Origin: an uncultured Sutterella sp.
GTDB lineage: Bacteria > Pseudomonadota > Gammaproteobacteria > Burkholderiales > Burkholderiaceae_F
Direction: 5' to 3'
NCBI GenBank assembly: GCA_900542195.1
Contig: UQNA01000007.1
Coordinates: 5,435 to 69,434 of the forward strand
DNA: 64,000 nt
Shown here in pieces: positions 7,251-16,084 of this stretch (position 1 is its first letter; every line of letters begins with the position of its first letter). Below the pieces are notes generated by a model. It had not been told where the DNA came from. It did not search any database and was given only the letters and a program-made list of their open reading frames with translations. The position numbers and the translations under genes are program-made.

Positions 7251-7625
7251 TTATTTGCCTATACAAGGAATAAATCTAACTGTCGTATTAGCATTAGAAG
7301 TTGAATCAGCGGTAACACCGTATCCAATGTTATGACCTTTTTTAACTGGGGTATAAATACATGGATAATCTGCCAATGTGCTATTAAGTCCAATACGAGT
7401 ATTAATAGAACTATTGATCCAAATAGCTTTAATTGAATTACCTCCAACCAAAACAAAATAGCCATTTTCAGGGGCTGTATAAGTTCCCTCAAAAGAACCT
7501 GTTTGAATCCTGATATCTATTTTGCTATTCCAATCTTCCGGCATAGCTTGTCTGGCGACAAACTCAGTTTCCGACTTATTAACGAACTTGTTTAGCAATG
7601 CTTGGAGATACGCTTTTAAACTCAT
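7251..7625 (-). CDS. Tail-tip paralog 5
   Basis: 124 residues. Same plan as its four upstream neighbours: an amphipathic N-terminal helix (LKAYLQALLNKFVNKSE), then ARQAMP, then a predicted beta-domain with YTAPENGYFVLVGG and ending VRFIPCIGK. Function unknown. Position after fibre and fibre-assembly genes suggests an exchangeable receptor-binding or fibre-tip module. Last copy of the array. Confidence 0.75.
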   Translation of the reverse strand: MSLKAYLQALLNKFVNKSETEFVARQAMPEDWNSKIDIRIQTGSFEGTYTAPENGYFVLVGGNSIKAIWINSSINTRIGLNSTLADYPCIYTPVKKGHNIGYGVTADSTSNANTTVRFIPCIGK

Positions 7626-7646
7626 AACGCACCTCCTAAATTCGCT

Positions 7647-8021
7647 TTATTCGTTATCCCTAAGCGGTACGAATCTACAAAGTTCTTTAGTATCTTTAGC
7701 TTGTAAAAATACTGTTTCTCCTTTGTAAACTCGAATAACCAAAGAGTTGTATCCGCTAATGTACATTGAGAAAAATCCTTGAGTTTGTAAACAAAACCGC
7801 TCAGATTCTCCGGCACTTGTATAGACGATAAAGCCATTGGCAGGTGGAACGTACCTTTTGAAATAGTTGTTAGGTTCGTAATCCGGCAATGATTGAACGT
7901 CAATCCTGACGTCTTCATACCAGTGCGGTGTATCAATTGCCTGAATCCACGATTTTTTATTTCTAAGGAATGTTTCAAGTAAAAGTTGGAGTAACTGTTT
8001 AAGCATAGTACAGCCCTCCAA
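7647..8021 (-). CDS. Tail-tip paralog 4
   Basis: 124 residues. N-terminal helix LKQLLQLLLETFLRNKKSW, then a beta-rich domain with VPPANGFIVYTSAG in place of the YTAP-DGY motif and an end RFVPLRDNE. The most divergent array member. The preferred start follows MEGCT (MLKQL...), aligning with the other copies. Confidence 0.72.
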   Translation of the reverse strand: MEGCTMLKQLLQLLLETFLRNKKSWIQAIDTPHWYEDVRIDVQSLPDYEPNNYFKRYVPPANGFIVYTSAGESERFCLQTQGFFSMYISGYNSLVIRVYKGETVFLQAKDTKELCRFVPLRDNE

Positions 8022-8030
8022 ATAATACTC

Positions 8031-8414
8031 TTATCCCCCCCCCCCGACAGAATAGATAAATCTTACTCCAAGATTTTTCAGGTTTGCACCCCAAACAGAA
8101 CAAGAGGCGCCCTTACGCATAGGAAGATATACAGAACGTTGTCCACCTTGTTGAGAACCTATAACGTTTACAAAAACTCCACTAATAATGGAAAGGTCAC
8201 ACCCTGCTGCGCTGTCATCTTTATTTGCAAAAGCATTAATAAATCCGTCTGTTGGTGCTGTGTAATCAATAATCTTTCCCCAATCGCCAATAGCTTTATT
8301 TGAAGTGACTAGTATTTCCTTGTTCTCTAGAGGCATAGCCTGATTAGCGACTAACGCACTTTCTTGCTTACTGTAGAACTTAGAAAGTAGGAGGCTTAAT
8401 GTTTGTTTTAGCAT
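8031..8414 (-). CDS. Tail-tip paralog 3, ending in an 11-base G tract
   Basis: 127 residues. N-terminal helix LKQTLSLLLSKFYSKQESA, then ANQAMP, YTAPTDGFINAFAN, and the C-terminal motif VRFIYSVGGGG. The four glycines and stop are encoded by an uninterrupted run of 11 G on the coding strand (8035-8045). Loss or gain of one G would remove this stop and extend the frame into the next gene. Confidence 0.75.
   Translation of the reverse strand: MLKQTLSLLLSKFYSKQESALVANQAMPLENKEILVTSNKAIGDWGKIIDYTAPTDGFINAFANKDDSAAGCDLSIISGVFVNVIGSQQGGQRSVYLPMRKGASCSVWGANLKNLGVRFIYSVGGGG
8035..8045 (+). repeat. C11/G11 homopolymer at the end of paralog 3
   Basis: Eleven C on the plus strand, directly before the TAA of the minus-strand gene. 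Unusual in AT-rich surroundings and a candidate slippage site. Confidence 0.9.
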
Positions 8415-8432
8415 AGTAAGCCTCCCATTACG

Positions 8433-8762
8433 TTATGCAGATCCAACAGTTTTGACGAATCTTGCGAGTTTTGTCCCCCTATTCCAGTAAGTGCATATTT
8501 CGCCTTTTGATAAAGGAATAAATGACATAACTTCTTGCTCAGAGCCCTCAGGAGCAAGTACAAACGTTGCAACTTTTCCCTGCAAATTAATAACTTTGGC
8601 ATTAACAACGAGATACCCATCATAAGGAGCGGTATATCTCCCGATTTTATCTTCATCAAGTGTAAGTTCATATCCTTGGAGCGGAGCAGATTGGTGAGCA
8701 ATCCACTCTCTTTTACTCTTGATAAAAGTTTCAAGCAGGAGTCGCAGAAGGTTCTTAAGCAT
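8433..8762 (-). CDS. Tail-tip paralog 2
   Basis: 109 residues, shortest of the array. N-terminal helix LKNLLRLLLETFIKSKREW, then AHQSAP, YTAPYDGYLVVNAK, and an end RFVKTVGSA. Good Shine-Dalgarno (AAGGAGGT) before the start. No G tract at its end. Confidence 0.75.
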   Translation of the reverse strand: MLKNLLRLLLETFIKSKREWIAHQSAPLQGYELTLDEDKIGRYTAPYDGYLVVNAKVINLQGKVATFVLAPEGSEQEVMSFIPLSKGEICTYWNRGTKLARFVKTVGSA

Positions 8763-8786
8763 AACTGAACCTCCTTAAGAAGGTTG

Positions 8787-9172
8787 TTATACCCCCCCCC
8801 AAGAGATTCGAAAAATCTAACAGCTATGTCTTTAGCTCTAATTCCATTGACAGAAAATTGAGCGCCTTTAGTAATTGGTAAAAGAAAATTCAAACCTTGG
8901 CCGGAAGTTGACGAAACTTGTGAAAGTTGAACTTCGTTAGAGGTGACCTGTAACATTGTTCCGAAATTTTCGCTATTAACTGTACTTGCAGATATGTTTA
9001 GATAGCCGTCTTTAGGAGATATTCCAGTGACCAAGTTATCTGTCCATGCTTCACCCGCCGAGGTTTTTCCTGAAAAAGTCGTTGGAGAAGAGAACGTACT
9101 TCTTGATACGTGCGCCGCCTCCGCCGGGGTGGTTCGGGTATTTAATAACCACTGAATAAAATCTTTAAGCAT
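8787..9172 (-). CDS. Tail-tip paralog 1, frame set by a 9-base G tract
   Basis: N-terminal helix LKDFIQWLLNTR, then a beta-rich domain with GISPKDGYLNISAS and VRFFESLGGG. With the nine G present here (8792-8800) the frame does not stop where its paralogs do; it runs out of frame through paralog 2 to 8408 (254 codons). Ten G would stop it at 8787 as SLGGG-V, matching paralog 3. I give the array-length version; the long version is either a sequence slip or a real phase variant. Confidence 0.65.
8792..8800 (+). repeat. C9/G9 homopolymer deciding the end of paralog 1
   Basis: Nine C on the plus strand. One more restores the expected stop at 8787-8789; one fewer adds a different short tail. Confidence 0.88.
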
Positions 9173-9773
9173 TAAATCCTCCTTTCATGCGTTCACGGTC
9201 TTCTACTTTCTGACCCAACTCGTATGCCAGTGCGGTTGGGAATTCCGGCCAGTCAACAAATGGAAAACCTGCCGCCTCTGGCATATTTCTTAATGCCTGT
9301 CGATAGGCTTCTAAGTACGCTCTATCTTCATCACTTAAAGCGGTTCTCTTAGCTTTAGCCATTTTTTGAACTGTGATATCAGGTAACTTGACGTAATCAT
9401 CGGTATCCGCAATTCGTGCATTACGTTCTACCTTAACTACATCGGAATACTTGCTTTTTACAAAGTCATCATCATTTTCTGGTAGCTCGTCTTGTGTGTA
9501 GTAGTTGCCATCTGCGCTTCTAAATAATCCAGTAGGCGATAACTCCATTTTCCAAAATGTGATTACTTTCCCGTCTGGTGTTTTGAAGTTTTCGGATACT
9601 TTGTAATGTTTACGTGCAAAGGCTTCATCTTCTTCGTTTGTAAAAGCGTGTTGTCCTTGACTATTAGACTCAACAACAATCTTGCCATTCGCATTTTTCA
9701 GGCTATAACGAGAAAGAGGCCGTTTTTTGGCCTCTTGCAAATATTCTTGTTTAACTTCATCAAGTGTTTTCAT
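9165..9773 (-). CDS. Tail fibre assembly-like protein
   Basis: 202 residues. The C-terminal part (YLEAYRQALRNMPEAAGFPF followed by VDWPEFP) is the hallmark of phage tail-fibre assembly chaperones (YRQALRDxPxQxGFPxxVxWPxxP). Lies between fibre genes and the tail-tip array and overlaps the first tip gene by eight bases, which fits a role in assembling those tips. Confidence 0.75.
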   Translation of the reverse strand: MKTLDEVKQEYLQEAKKRPLSRYSLKNANGKIVVESNSQGQHAFTNEEDEAFARKHYKVSENFKTPDGKVITFWKMELSPTGLFRSADGNYYTQDELPENDDDFVKSKYSDVVKVERNARIADTDDYVKLPDITVQKMAKAKRTALSDEDRAYLEAYRQALRNMPEAAGFPFVDWPEFPTALAYELGQKVEDRERMKGGFNA

Positions 9774-10072
9774 TAGTTATCTCCGTAATGCTCGGAACAA
9801 AAACCAAAAGCGACAAACTGGAAAACTTTATCTCTAGCTTTTGAATAAGAGATTTTTTTAGCTGTTTCCTCTGAAAAATTGCGGATATCAACGCATGAAG
9901 CTATCTCAGTAACAGTAAAACGATTCTTCAATACTAAAGTGCATACCATTGTGCCGGTACCTTCTACATGGTGATAATCTACCCGTTCTATCAATGCGTC
10001 TACTGTTTCATTATTGATATAAGGAAACTTGCAAGATTTTCTTGCTTCTTCTTTAATTTCACTTGTATTCAT
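9773..10072 (-). CDS. Gp49-like phage protein (99 aa)
   Basis: Contains TVDALIERVDYHHVEGTGTM and then VCTLVLKNRFTVTEIASC, resembling the small Gp49/Gp66-like family found near phage fibre and lysis genes. Function not established. Starts with MNTSEIKEEARKS; overlaps the assembly gene by one base. Confidence 0.6.
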   Translation of the reverse strand: MNTSEIKEEARKSCKFPYINNETVDALIERVDYHHVEGTGTMVCTLVLKNRFTVTEIASCVDIRNFSEETAKKISYSKARDKVFQFVAFGFCSEHYGDN

Positions 10073-10109
10073 TTTTAATAATTACTCCGTTTAGGTTTTG
10101 GTCTTACTT

Positions 10110-11075
10110 TTAGGTTCCGGTCTCTGTTTCGGTATCTGTTCCGTTGATTATGTTGTCGATTTCTTCTTGAGTCCCGCCGTTTTCAAGTATTAGTTCCTCA
10201 AGAATCGGCACAAGGTATGCGTCCACGCCAGTGTTAAATCCAATATTGTTTCTAGCGGTTGTTTGTTCGGTTTCGGTTAAGGATTGAGTAGACGAATAAG
10301 AAACGTTAGGCGTTAAATCTACCCACGTGGATGACGTAACGGCCGTTCCTGCTGCCGTATCAATTGATACTAAAGTAAACATTCGTCCGTCAGTACCAAC
10401 AACAGTATCACCGACTTTAATATTCCCTTGCGGTTTTAAATCCGCTATATCGATTGTTTGAGAAATACTCAAATCACTATCTATAGTTCTTACGGCGTAT
10501 GCGCTAGCTTGGGCTGTTTCGGCTGCTTCTTGTGCACTTTGCGCCTGTTGTTGCGCTGTTTCTGCTAAATTTTGAGCTGTTTCAGCTGAATTTTGTGCAC
10601 TTTCTGCGGAATTTTGCGCACTTTCTGCGGAATTTTGAGCCTGTAACGCACTATTTAATGCTGATTGTGCGGTTTGTGCACTTGTTTGTGCGCTTGCTTT
10701 AGCTTCATTAGAAGAAGTTACTGCTGTGTTAGCTGTTTGAATAGCTTGGCTTGAGGCCGTTAATGCAGAAGTTGAATTTGAAATAGATAACTGAATATCT
10801 GCGTCCCAATCGTCAACAACTTGTTTTAACGTCTCTACCTTTTCATTAGCGCTATTTGCAACGGCTAAAGCATTAGAACTTGTCGAGTTTGCGGTTTGAG
10901 CCGTCGTCCTTGCTTCCTTAGCGATATTCAGCGCCTCTTCGGAGTTATCCGAGGCATTATCTGCATATTCTCCAATCTCATTAATAGCGTCTTCGGTTTG
11001 CTTTAGCACCTCCGGCCCGCTGATTACGCCCGTTCCTGTAGGCGTGTAATGAAATTCAAATTTCTTTAGAGCCAT
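10110..11075 (-). CDS. Tail fibre protein with alanine-rich coiled coil
   Basis: 321 residues. The N-terminal ~20 residues (KKFEFHYTPTGTGVI) probably dock to the baseplate or fibre base. A long helical stalk follows, with seven-residue repeats (AQNSAES, AQNSAET) encoded by near-identical 21-base repeats at about 10,550-10,640. The end is acidic with TETETGT. A trimeric coiled-coil stalk linking baseplate and tip is likely. Confidence 0.7.
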   Translation of the reverse strand: MALKKFEFHYTPTGTGVISGPEVLKQTEDAINEIGEYADNASDNSEEALNIAKEARTTAQTANSTSSNALAVANSANEKVETLKQVVDDWDADIQLSISNSTSALTASSQAIQTANTAVTSSNEAKASAQTSAQTAQSALNSALQAQNSAESAQNSAESAQNSAETAQNLAETAQQQAQSAQEAAETAQASAYAVRTIDSDLSISQTIDIADLKPQGNIKVGDTVVGTDGRMFTLVSIDTAAGTAVTSSTWVDLTPNVSYSSTQSLTETEQTTARNNIGFNTGVDAYLVPILEELILENGGTQEEIDNIINGTDTETETGT

Positions 11076-11131
11076 TTTGAATTACCTCTTTAAAATTTAT
11101 CTTTAATTTGCTTTTCATTCATGCCCGTAAG

Positions 11132-12187
11132 TTATTCAGGAAGTTTCATAAAATAAGCCTCGGTATAAAAAGGAGGCTCATTATCAACATCGGAAATACT
11201 GGAATTTGCGGTTAATGTATGCGTATGAGTTTGTCCACTGCCTACAGAATTAAGCGTAAATGTGTGCGAGTGGCTACCGTTAGAAGAGGTTTCACCTGTC
11301 CATGATTCATTAGCATTCATTTGGAAATAATCCCATGGGGCATTATCACTACCAGAAGCAGAAGTGTTATAGGTACTTTGTTTCCCGCTAGAAAAACATC
11401 CATTTGCTAAATTTCCGGCTCGGTCATCGCAACCTATTTGTCCCGTGATATTCATACTTCCTTTTGTGTGAGTATGATTACCCGTTGTATTTGTGCTGCC
11501 TGAATGTGTGTGAGAAGGCAGTTGTTCAATAGTTAAAGCTGTTCCACCGATTACGCCACTAACCGCAATATTAGGAATATCTAATGTTGCCGATCCGCCC
11601 GTTTTTCCTGCATTTTGAGCAGTAGAACCCTTAACAAATTTATCAATAAGGTTAGGTGTTACCCCATTTCTTCCGTCCGAACCGCCGTCACAAATAACCC
11701 AGCCTGTATCCGGTTGAGTAGTGCCCCAGAAAATCGGATTTCTGTTGTCAGTTCCGCCCATTTGCACATTATGGAAGGGCATAATCGCTCCGGCTGGAAC
11801 GGTTACATCTATATTTTTCCAGTAAGTACGATTAGAACCGGGCGCAACAACAGTAGAAGCCGGGCCATTAGCTGTAACGCACCTGTATTTAGTTCCATTC
11901 TGTAGAACTTCATTCCCAACTTCATAATTAAGCACTGCGGAATAATTCATAATCCCGCCCTGTTGGTACCAAACAGTGAATTGAGAAAGTAAAAGTAAAA
12001 TCCCGTTAAAGTCGTTTTTATGCGGTGGGATTCCGCCTTGTTCTATCGGAATAGCATTCTCATGACCCCAACCGTTTTGTTGCGAAAGCCTACCAGTTCC
12101 GGCCTCGGTCGGGGTTAGGGGCGGAATTGTGTAATCCCCGTCTTTGGCAATAGTAGACTGAATTTGAAACTTTGGATAATTGCTCAT
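11132..12187 (-). CDS. Tail fibre/collar protein with His-X-His motifs
   Basis: 351 residues. The N-terminus carries a phage fibre signature (GWGHENAIPIEQGGIPPHKN, then DFNG). A collar-like segment (DTGWVICDG, TPNLIDKF) is followed by repeated HxH motifs (SHTHSG, NHTHT, SHSHT, THTHT) as in T4 gp12-like trimers, where such histidines bind metal ions. It ends FYTEAYFMKLPE, typical of tail-collar fibres. Likely host-recognition fibre. Confidence 0.8.
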   Translation of the reverse strand: MSNYPKFQIQSTIAKDGDYTIPPLTPTEAGTGRLSQQNGWGHENAIPIEQGGIPPHKNDFNGILLLLSQFTVWYQQGGIMNYSAVLNYEVGNEVLQNGTKYRCVTANGPASTVVAPGSNRTYWKNIDVTVPAGAIMPFHNVQMGGTDNRNPIFWGTTQPDTGWVICDGGSDGRNGVTPNLIDKFVKGSTAQNAGKTGGSATLDIPNIAVSGVIGGTALTIEQLPSHTHSGSTNTTGNHTHTKGSMNITGQIGCDDRAGNLANGCFSSGKQSTYNTSASGSDNAPWDYFQMNANESWTGETSSNGSHSHTFTLNSVGSGQTHTHTLTANSSISDVDNEPPFYTEAYFMKLPE

Positions 12188-12192
12188 GATTG

Positions 12193-12822
12193 TTATATCT
12201 CAATTGTTTTCGAGGGGTTAAATACGCCCTGATTAAATGGCAAAAGTTTTTGACCAAAGAAGCCAAAAACAAGGTTAGAAGGCGTAACGGTTTCGACATT
12301 TGCTAAAACGCCAGCTGGTCTATTTAGTAATCCGTAATTTTTAAGAATCGCTATCTGTACGCTCGTAGGTTCCCCAACAATGCGGATATTGATACTCATA
12401 TCTTGATAATCGTTAACGAATGCAGGCAAACCGATTAACTTAGTAAGTAGTTTGTTAATCGTTGCGCTAGTTGAATTAGAAACATTTACAACCGCTCGAT
12501 AAAAGATTAAGAATCTAAAAAGTTCATCATCTAAGCGAGTGTCCACGTTATCTATAACTAAGTTTCGATTTACGCCTACACGCCGTCCCCACCAATCTAA
12601 AAAAACACCCTGCGCAGTGGCAGGGTTTAGGATTTTTTGAAAGAAGTAATCTAGTTGGGGGCTTGCGTCTAATTCTTCATTAAATAACATCGCTAATTGC
12701 TGATACTTTTGCGAATGCGAATATTGAGATTGAAGGGCGATAGATATTAGACATCGAACGTTAGATAGTTTCCGAAAATCGGTAACGCTTAGGATATTGC
12801 GCCATGTTGTCGAATCAGACAT
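12193..12822 (-). CDS. DUF2612-like tail protein
   Basis: 209 residues. FFQKILNPATAQGVFLDWWG followed by RRVGVNR, and later FGFFGQ, match the DUF2612 family of myophage tail proteins that sits between baseplate J and fibre genes and probably connects fibre to baseplate. Confidence 0.75.
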   Translation of the reverse strand: MSDSTTWRNILSVTDFRKLSNVRCLISIALQSQYSHSQKYQQLAMLFNEELDASPQLDYFFQKILNPATAQGVFLDWWGRRVGVNRNLVIDNVDTRLDDELFRFLIFYRAVVNVSNSTSATINKLLTKLIGLPAFVNDYQDMSINIRIVGEPTSVQIAILKNYGLLNRPAGVLANVETVTPSNLVFGFFGQKLLPFNQGVFNPSKTIEI

Positions 12823-12842
12823 TTTTTAGCACCTCCAAAAAA

Positions 12843-14051
12843 CTAAGAAGTAAATGCAATAGTGATATCTGATTCACTAATTGTCGGTTCAATATCTGCG
12901 AGTATCTGGACGCTACTAGCAAGTGTTCCGGTGCCTAACGCAACCTCAATTGAAGCAATAGGGGCGGTTGTTGAAGCTTGAATTACAGAGTAAAAACGAG
13001 AAGCGTAAACCGTTGACGCTAGCGAAACTCTATCATTAGCACCCCCGCCCGTTACGTCATTAATTAAAGATTGAATAACTAAGTTTTTCTCTGTTGGGTT
13101 CATAGAAGAACCAAAGAAAGTTACTTTAATCTTTAACGCTTGGGATTCAGGGCGCACAATGTTATAAGTGTACGTAGCGTTATAAAAATTCTCATCTGTA
13201 TAGCTAACTTGATAGTCTCCGGTCGTCCCACATCCTGCGTCTTTACGCTGATAAATCGTTTTGGCTATTTCTTCATCTTCACCGCCAACAATCGAAATAA
13301 GAATTGAATGCGGATTAATTGTTACTCCGAATTTTTCAATACTTGAATTGTTCGGATTTTCAAGAACTCGAACATCTAAAACCCCGTCTAAGGCAGCAAG
13401 GTTTGCTTGAATTGCCTCAACGTATCCGGTCGCATTAATCGCATAACTTTCAACCATGCGGTTTCTTAATTCCGAATCGGTTTCTTCATCACGCCCAATA
13501 ATTCCGGCCGTTGGGTTTGTAATTGAATCCCACCCGGCGATAGTAGTGACTATCTTATTAACTGCTCCACTGGCAACCTCTAACGGGCCATGTTCAATAG
13601 CTGTAAACGTTGTAAGTACTGTTCCGTTATCTGTGATTTTTGCGCCGGAGGCATTAGAGTGTCTGTACTGATTACCTTGTGAATCCTGTGCAATAGCTCC
13701 ATACGGAATTACAGTACCTTTTAATCCGGTCAATTTACAGTTAACTACTGTCGGCTCGGATATCTTTCTATCTAAGCCATAAAGCGAGGCCAAAGCGTCT
13801 AAGAATTTACCTGTTGCGGTTACAGGATTAACCATGTTTGATAAAAAAATAATTTCTGCATTCTTAGCTTCAATCTCGGAAACAATTAAATCTAAAACCT
13901 GACCCATAGGCGAGGAAGGCTCAATATTTAAAAGCGGTTCATCTGGTGAAGTCTGAAATGCTTGCTGTATCTTTTCTCCTATGTCTTGTCTAATGTCTTG
14001 TGTGCTAGGCAAAGTTACGCCTGTTTGCGGATTAAAAATTACTTGTGCCAT
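12843..14051 (-). CDS. Baseplate wedge protein J (gp47-like)
   Basis: 402 residues. The N-terminal FNPQTGVTLPSTQDIRQDIG, the segment GKFLDALASLYGLDR and the central DEETDSELRNRMVES are characteristic of Baseplate_J. Component of the contractile tail baseplate. Order gp25-like, J, DUF2612 is as expected. Confidence 0.88.
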   Translation of the reverse strand: MAQVIFNPQTGVTLPSTQDIRQDIGEKIQQAFQTSPDEPLLNIEPSSPMGQVLDLIVSEIEAKNAEIIFLSNMVNPVTATGKFLDALASLYGLDRKISEPTVVNCKLTGLKGTVIPYGAIAQDSQGNQYRHSNASGAKITDNGTVLTTFTAIEHGPLEVASGAVNKIVTTIAGWDSITNPTAGIIGRDEETDSELRNRMVESYAINATGYVEAIQANLAALDGVLDVRVLENPNNSSIEKFGVTINPHSILISIVGGEDEEIAKTIYQRKDAGCGTTGDYQVSYTDENFYNATYTYNIVRPESQALKIKVTFFGSSMNPTEKNLVIQSLINDVTGGGANDRVSLASTVYASRFYSVIQASTTAPIASIEVALGTGTLASSVQILADIEPTISESDITIAFTS

Positions 14052-14092
14052 TGCGTTTAAACCTAAAGAAATAAAAATAAAAACTTAAAAAT

Positions 14093-14464
14093 TTAAAAAT
14101 TAAAGGTAAGTGTTTCTTGTAATTCTGTAGTGATAGTTATCTCACCGTGAAGTATGCGATTCTCTTCGTCAAATTCGGTTACTGTTACGCTGTCTACAGA
14201 TTGCACCCCTTGCGTTCTGTTTCCGGCTTCTCTGATAACTTGAGATAACACGGTTGTATCTAAGCTCTTAGCTAATTGAGCTTCTTTCCAATTAATACCG
14301 TTTTCCTGCTGAAAGTAAGCGTCATTCGTCCATAGTCTTATCTCATTAGCAAGGTTTTGAGCTATAGCAAGATTACCGCTAGTTAATAAAATATTTCCTT
14401 CGGGCGTAAGCTGTAAATCCCAACTGTTTGGGTCAAGTAACGCCGTTTTATTTTCGTGCGCCAT
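14093..14464 (-). CDS. Baseplate wedge protein, gp25/gpW-like
   Basis: 123 residues. DLQLTPEGNILLTSGNLAIA, then LANEIRLWTNDAYFQQENGI, match short gp25-like wedge proteins (lysozyme-like fold) located just before baseplate J. Confidence 0.75.
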   Translation of the reverse strand: MAHENKTALLDPNSWDLQLTPEGNILLTSGNLAIAQNLANEIRLWTNDAYFQQENGINWKEAQLAKSLDTTVLSQVIREAGNRTQGVQSVDSVTVTEFDEENRILHGEITITTELQETLTFNF

Positions 14465-14485
14465 AATCTAAAAATCCTAATTGCT

Positions 14486-15220
14486 TTATTCCGGCTGTCC
14501 GGTGCTCGAATCACCGCTCTGTACGCCTGTATGTGTGTGAGTAGTAAGGCTAATTCCTTGAGCTGTAACATCACCGCTAAAGGTTGCATTTTCACCGCCA
14601 GCACCACCGCCGGAAATAGCACCATTCAAGTTAATTTGCGGGGCTGTAACAGTGAATGAGCTTGAGGCCGTTACTTCCATAGTTTGAGCCTCAACTTTTG
14701 CGCTCTTGGTCTTAATCGTGACTTCTTGCGGGGCTTCTATAGCAATGGTTCCTTCATCTTCTAAATGGATAAATACTTCGGGGGCTTTTCCCCAAAAACC
14801 GCCAATATAGAAAGAGTCAGACGGGTCAAATTGTCTAAAAGTAGCCGGAACTTTAGGCGTATTGTCTCCGTTGATATTTGAAATATCATTTTTTGCAACA
14901 ACCGCTAGGCCAATATCTCCGACTTTCGGATCGCAGATTACTGCTGCCTTACCATGCTGTAACCGGAAATATGGCAACTTAGGAATGTTGGTAACTTGTA
15001 ATCCCTGACCTTTGTTATTTCTAGGCTGTAAAAGCGGTTTTACTGATACGTAACCAGCCCCTTTATCTTTTCCGCTTCTCTCTACTGCTGTAACAACAAC
15101 AGGTAAAGAGGTGCTTACTATTTTTGAGATAAGCGAGGAAACAAAGAAATTAAGGGCGTTAGTTTCATTTGAACTTGCAAAATCGTTATATCCTGCGTTT
15201 AGTTCTTTTTCTTCTGCCAT
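14486..15220 (-). CDS. Membrane-puncturing spike (Gp138-like)
   Basis: 244 residues. An N-terminal OB-like region (VKPLLQPRNNKGQG, GLAVVAKND) leads to a repetitive beta-helix (VTIKTKSAKVEAQTMEVTAS) and a C-terminal apex with HTHTGVQSGDSSTGQPE, whose HxH site binds iron in gpV-type spikes. This tip would pierce the outer membrane when the sheath contracts. Confidence 0.82.
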   Translation of the reverse strand: MAEEKELNAGYNDFASSNETNALNFFVSSLISKIVSTSLPVVVTAVERSGKDKGAGYVSVKPLLQPRNNKGQGLQVTNIPKLPYFRLQHGKAAVICDPKVGDIGLAVVAKNDISNINGDNTPKVPATFRQFDPSDSFYIGGFWGKAPEVFIHLEDEGTIAIEAPQEVTIKTKSAKVEAQTMEVTASSSFTVTAPQINLNGAISGGGAGGENATFSGDVTAQGISLTTHTHTGVQSGDSSTGQPE

Positions 15221-15223
15221 GGC

Positions 15224-16084
15224 TTACCACCTTGGGAATATCGCATTAATTTGTGTTTTCCAAGCGTTTCCGCCCGGGTCATTTGCGCTTAGTTGATGAT
15301 TAAGTCCCACTATTTTCCAAGTGCCGGAGGCGTGAGGTACGATAGATTCAAGTTTGAAGTTCGCACCGATTCTTAGCTCAGGTCGGAAAAAACAAGATAC
15401 GTTAATGCCATTATTAGAAAAGGTCGGATATCCGATCATGCCGTTTTGTGCATTAATTAAAGGAATACCGCCTTGAGATTTACGGCTGGCATTCTTAGGC
15501 ATTAATACAACTTTTTCATCATCAAACAACAGATCAGCGCCCACGGCCTCGGCAATTCTGCGCATTTTCGTGACCGGATCACCGTTAATTATGCAGTCTT
15601 TAATGGAGGCGGTTACTTCGTTATTCTCAAATACGTATCCAACTTCTTTACTTAATTGGTCAATCAATCCGGCAACTGTTTGATTACCGTTAACGGATAT
15701 TGGAGCTTGGGGAATTAATGCCGGGAATAATCCGCAGTTAGCTTCAATCTTAAAATCTGGTGAAGGCGAAGCGTTAAAGTCCGCCCAAGCGTTAACAATC
15801 TCACCCTTGAATACAACAGATAAAGTTTTACCTTTTTGACCTGCGGAAATATTTATCTTGTTTCTTTTCAATGAAAACGATTTAAAGCCTAAATGCGTTA
15901 ATCGCTCCATTGTGTTTAAAGATAATCCTTTAATACTTACCGTGGCTTTAGGAAAAGCCGGACATCCTGACTTGGTAATGCTTACTTTCATTGCAAGGTC
16001 TCGGATTGTTAAGGCTTCCTGCCCGTCTAAAGTTACTGTTACGGCGATATCTTTTTGGGTGTAGGTAGTTTCATTATTGTTCAT
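15224..16084 (-). CDS. Baseplate hub protein
   Basis: 286 residues, lying between the plug-like protein and the spike. Contains a gpD/gp27-like layout: an N-terminal beta domain (ALTIRDLAMKVSITKSGCPA), a middle LysM-poor region with RRIAEAVGADLLFDD, and a C-terminal domain ending GTWKIVGLNHQLSAND. Forms the ring that carries the spike. Starts 11 bases inside the preceding gene. Confidence 0.72.
   Translation of the reverse strand: MNNNETTYTQKDIAVTVTLDGQEALTIRDLAMKVSITKSGCPAFPKATVSIKGLSLNTMERLTHLGFKSFSLKRNKINISAGQKGKTLSVVFKGEIVNAWADFNASPSPDFKIEANCGLFPALIPQAPISVNGNQTVAGLIDQLSKEVGYVFENNEVTASIKDCIINGDPVTKMRRIAEAVGADLLFDDEKVVLMPKNASRKSQGGIPLINAQNGMIGYPTFSNNGINVSCFFRPELRIGANFKLESIVPHASGTWKIVGLNHQLSANDPGGNAWKTQINAIFPRW

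Noticed and set aside
7622..7978. 118-codon minus frame overlapping paralog 4
   Set aside because: It lies out of frame inside a gene that aligns well with its paralogs; it would only be used after slippage at 8035-8045.
8408..9172. A 254-residue protein as one gene
   Set aside because: Its second half is paralog 2 read out of frame; the paralogs all end at the position of the G tract.
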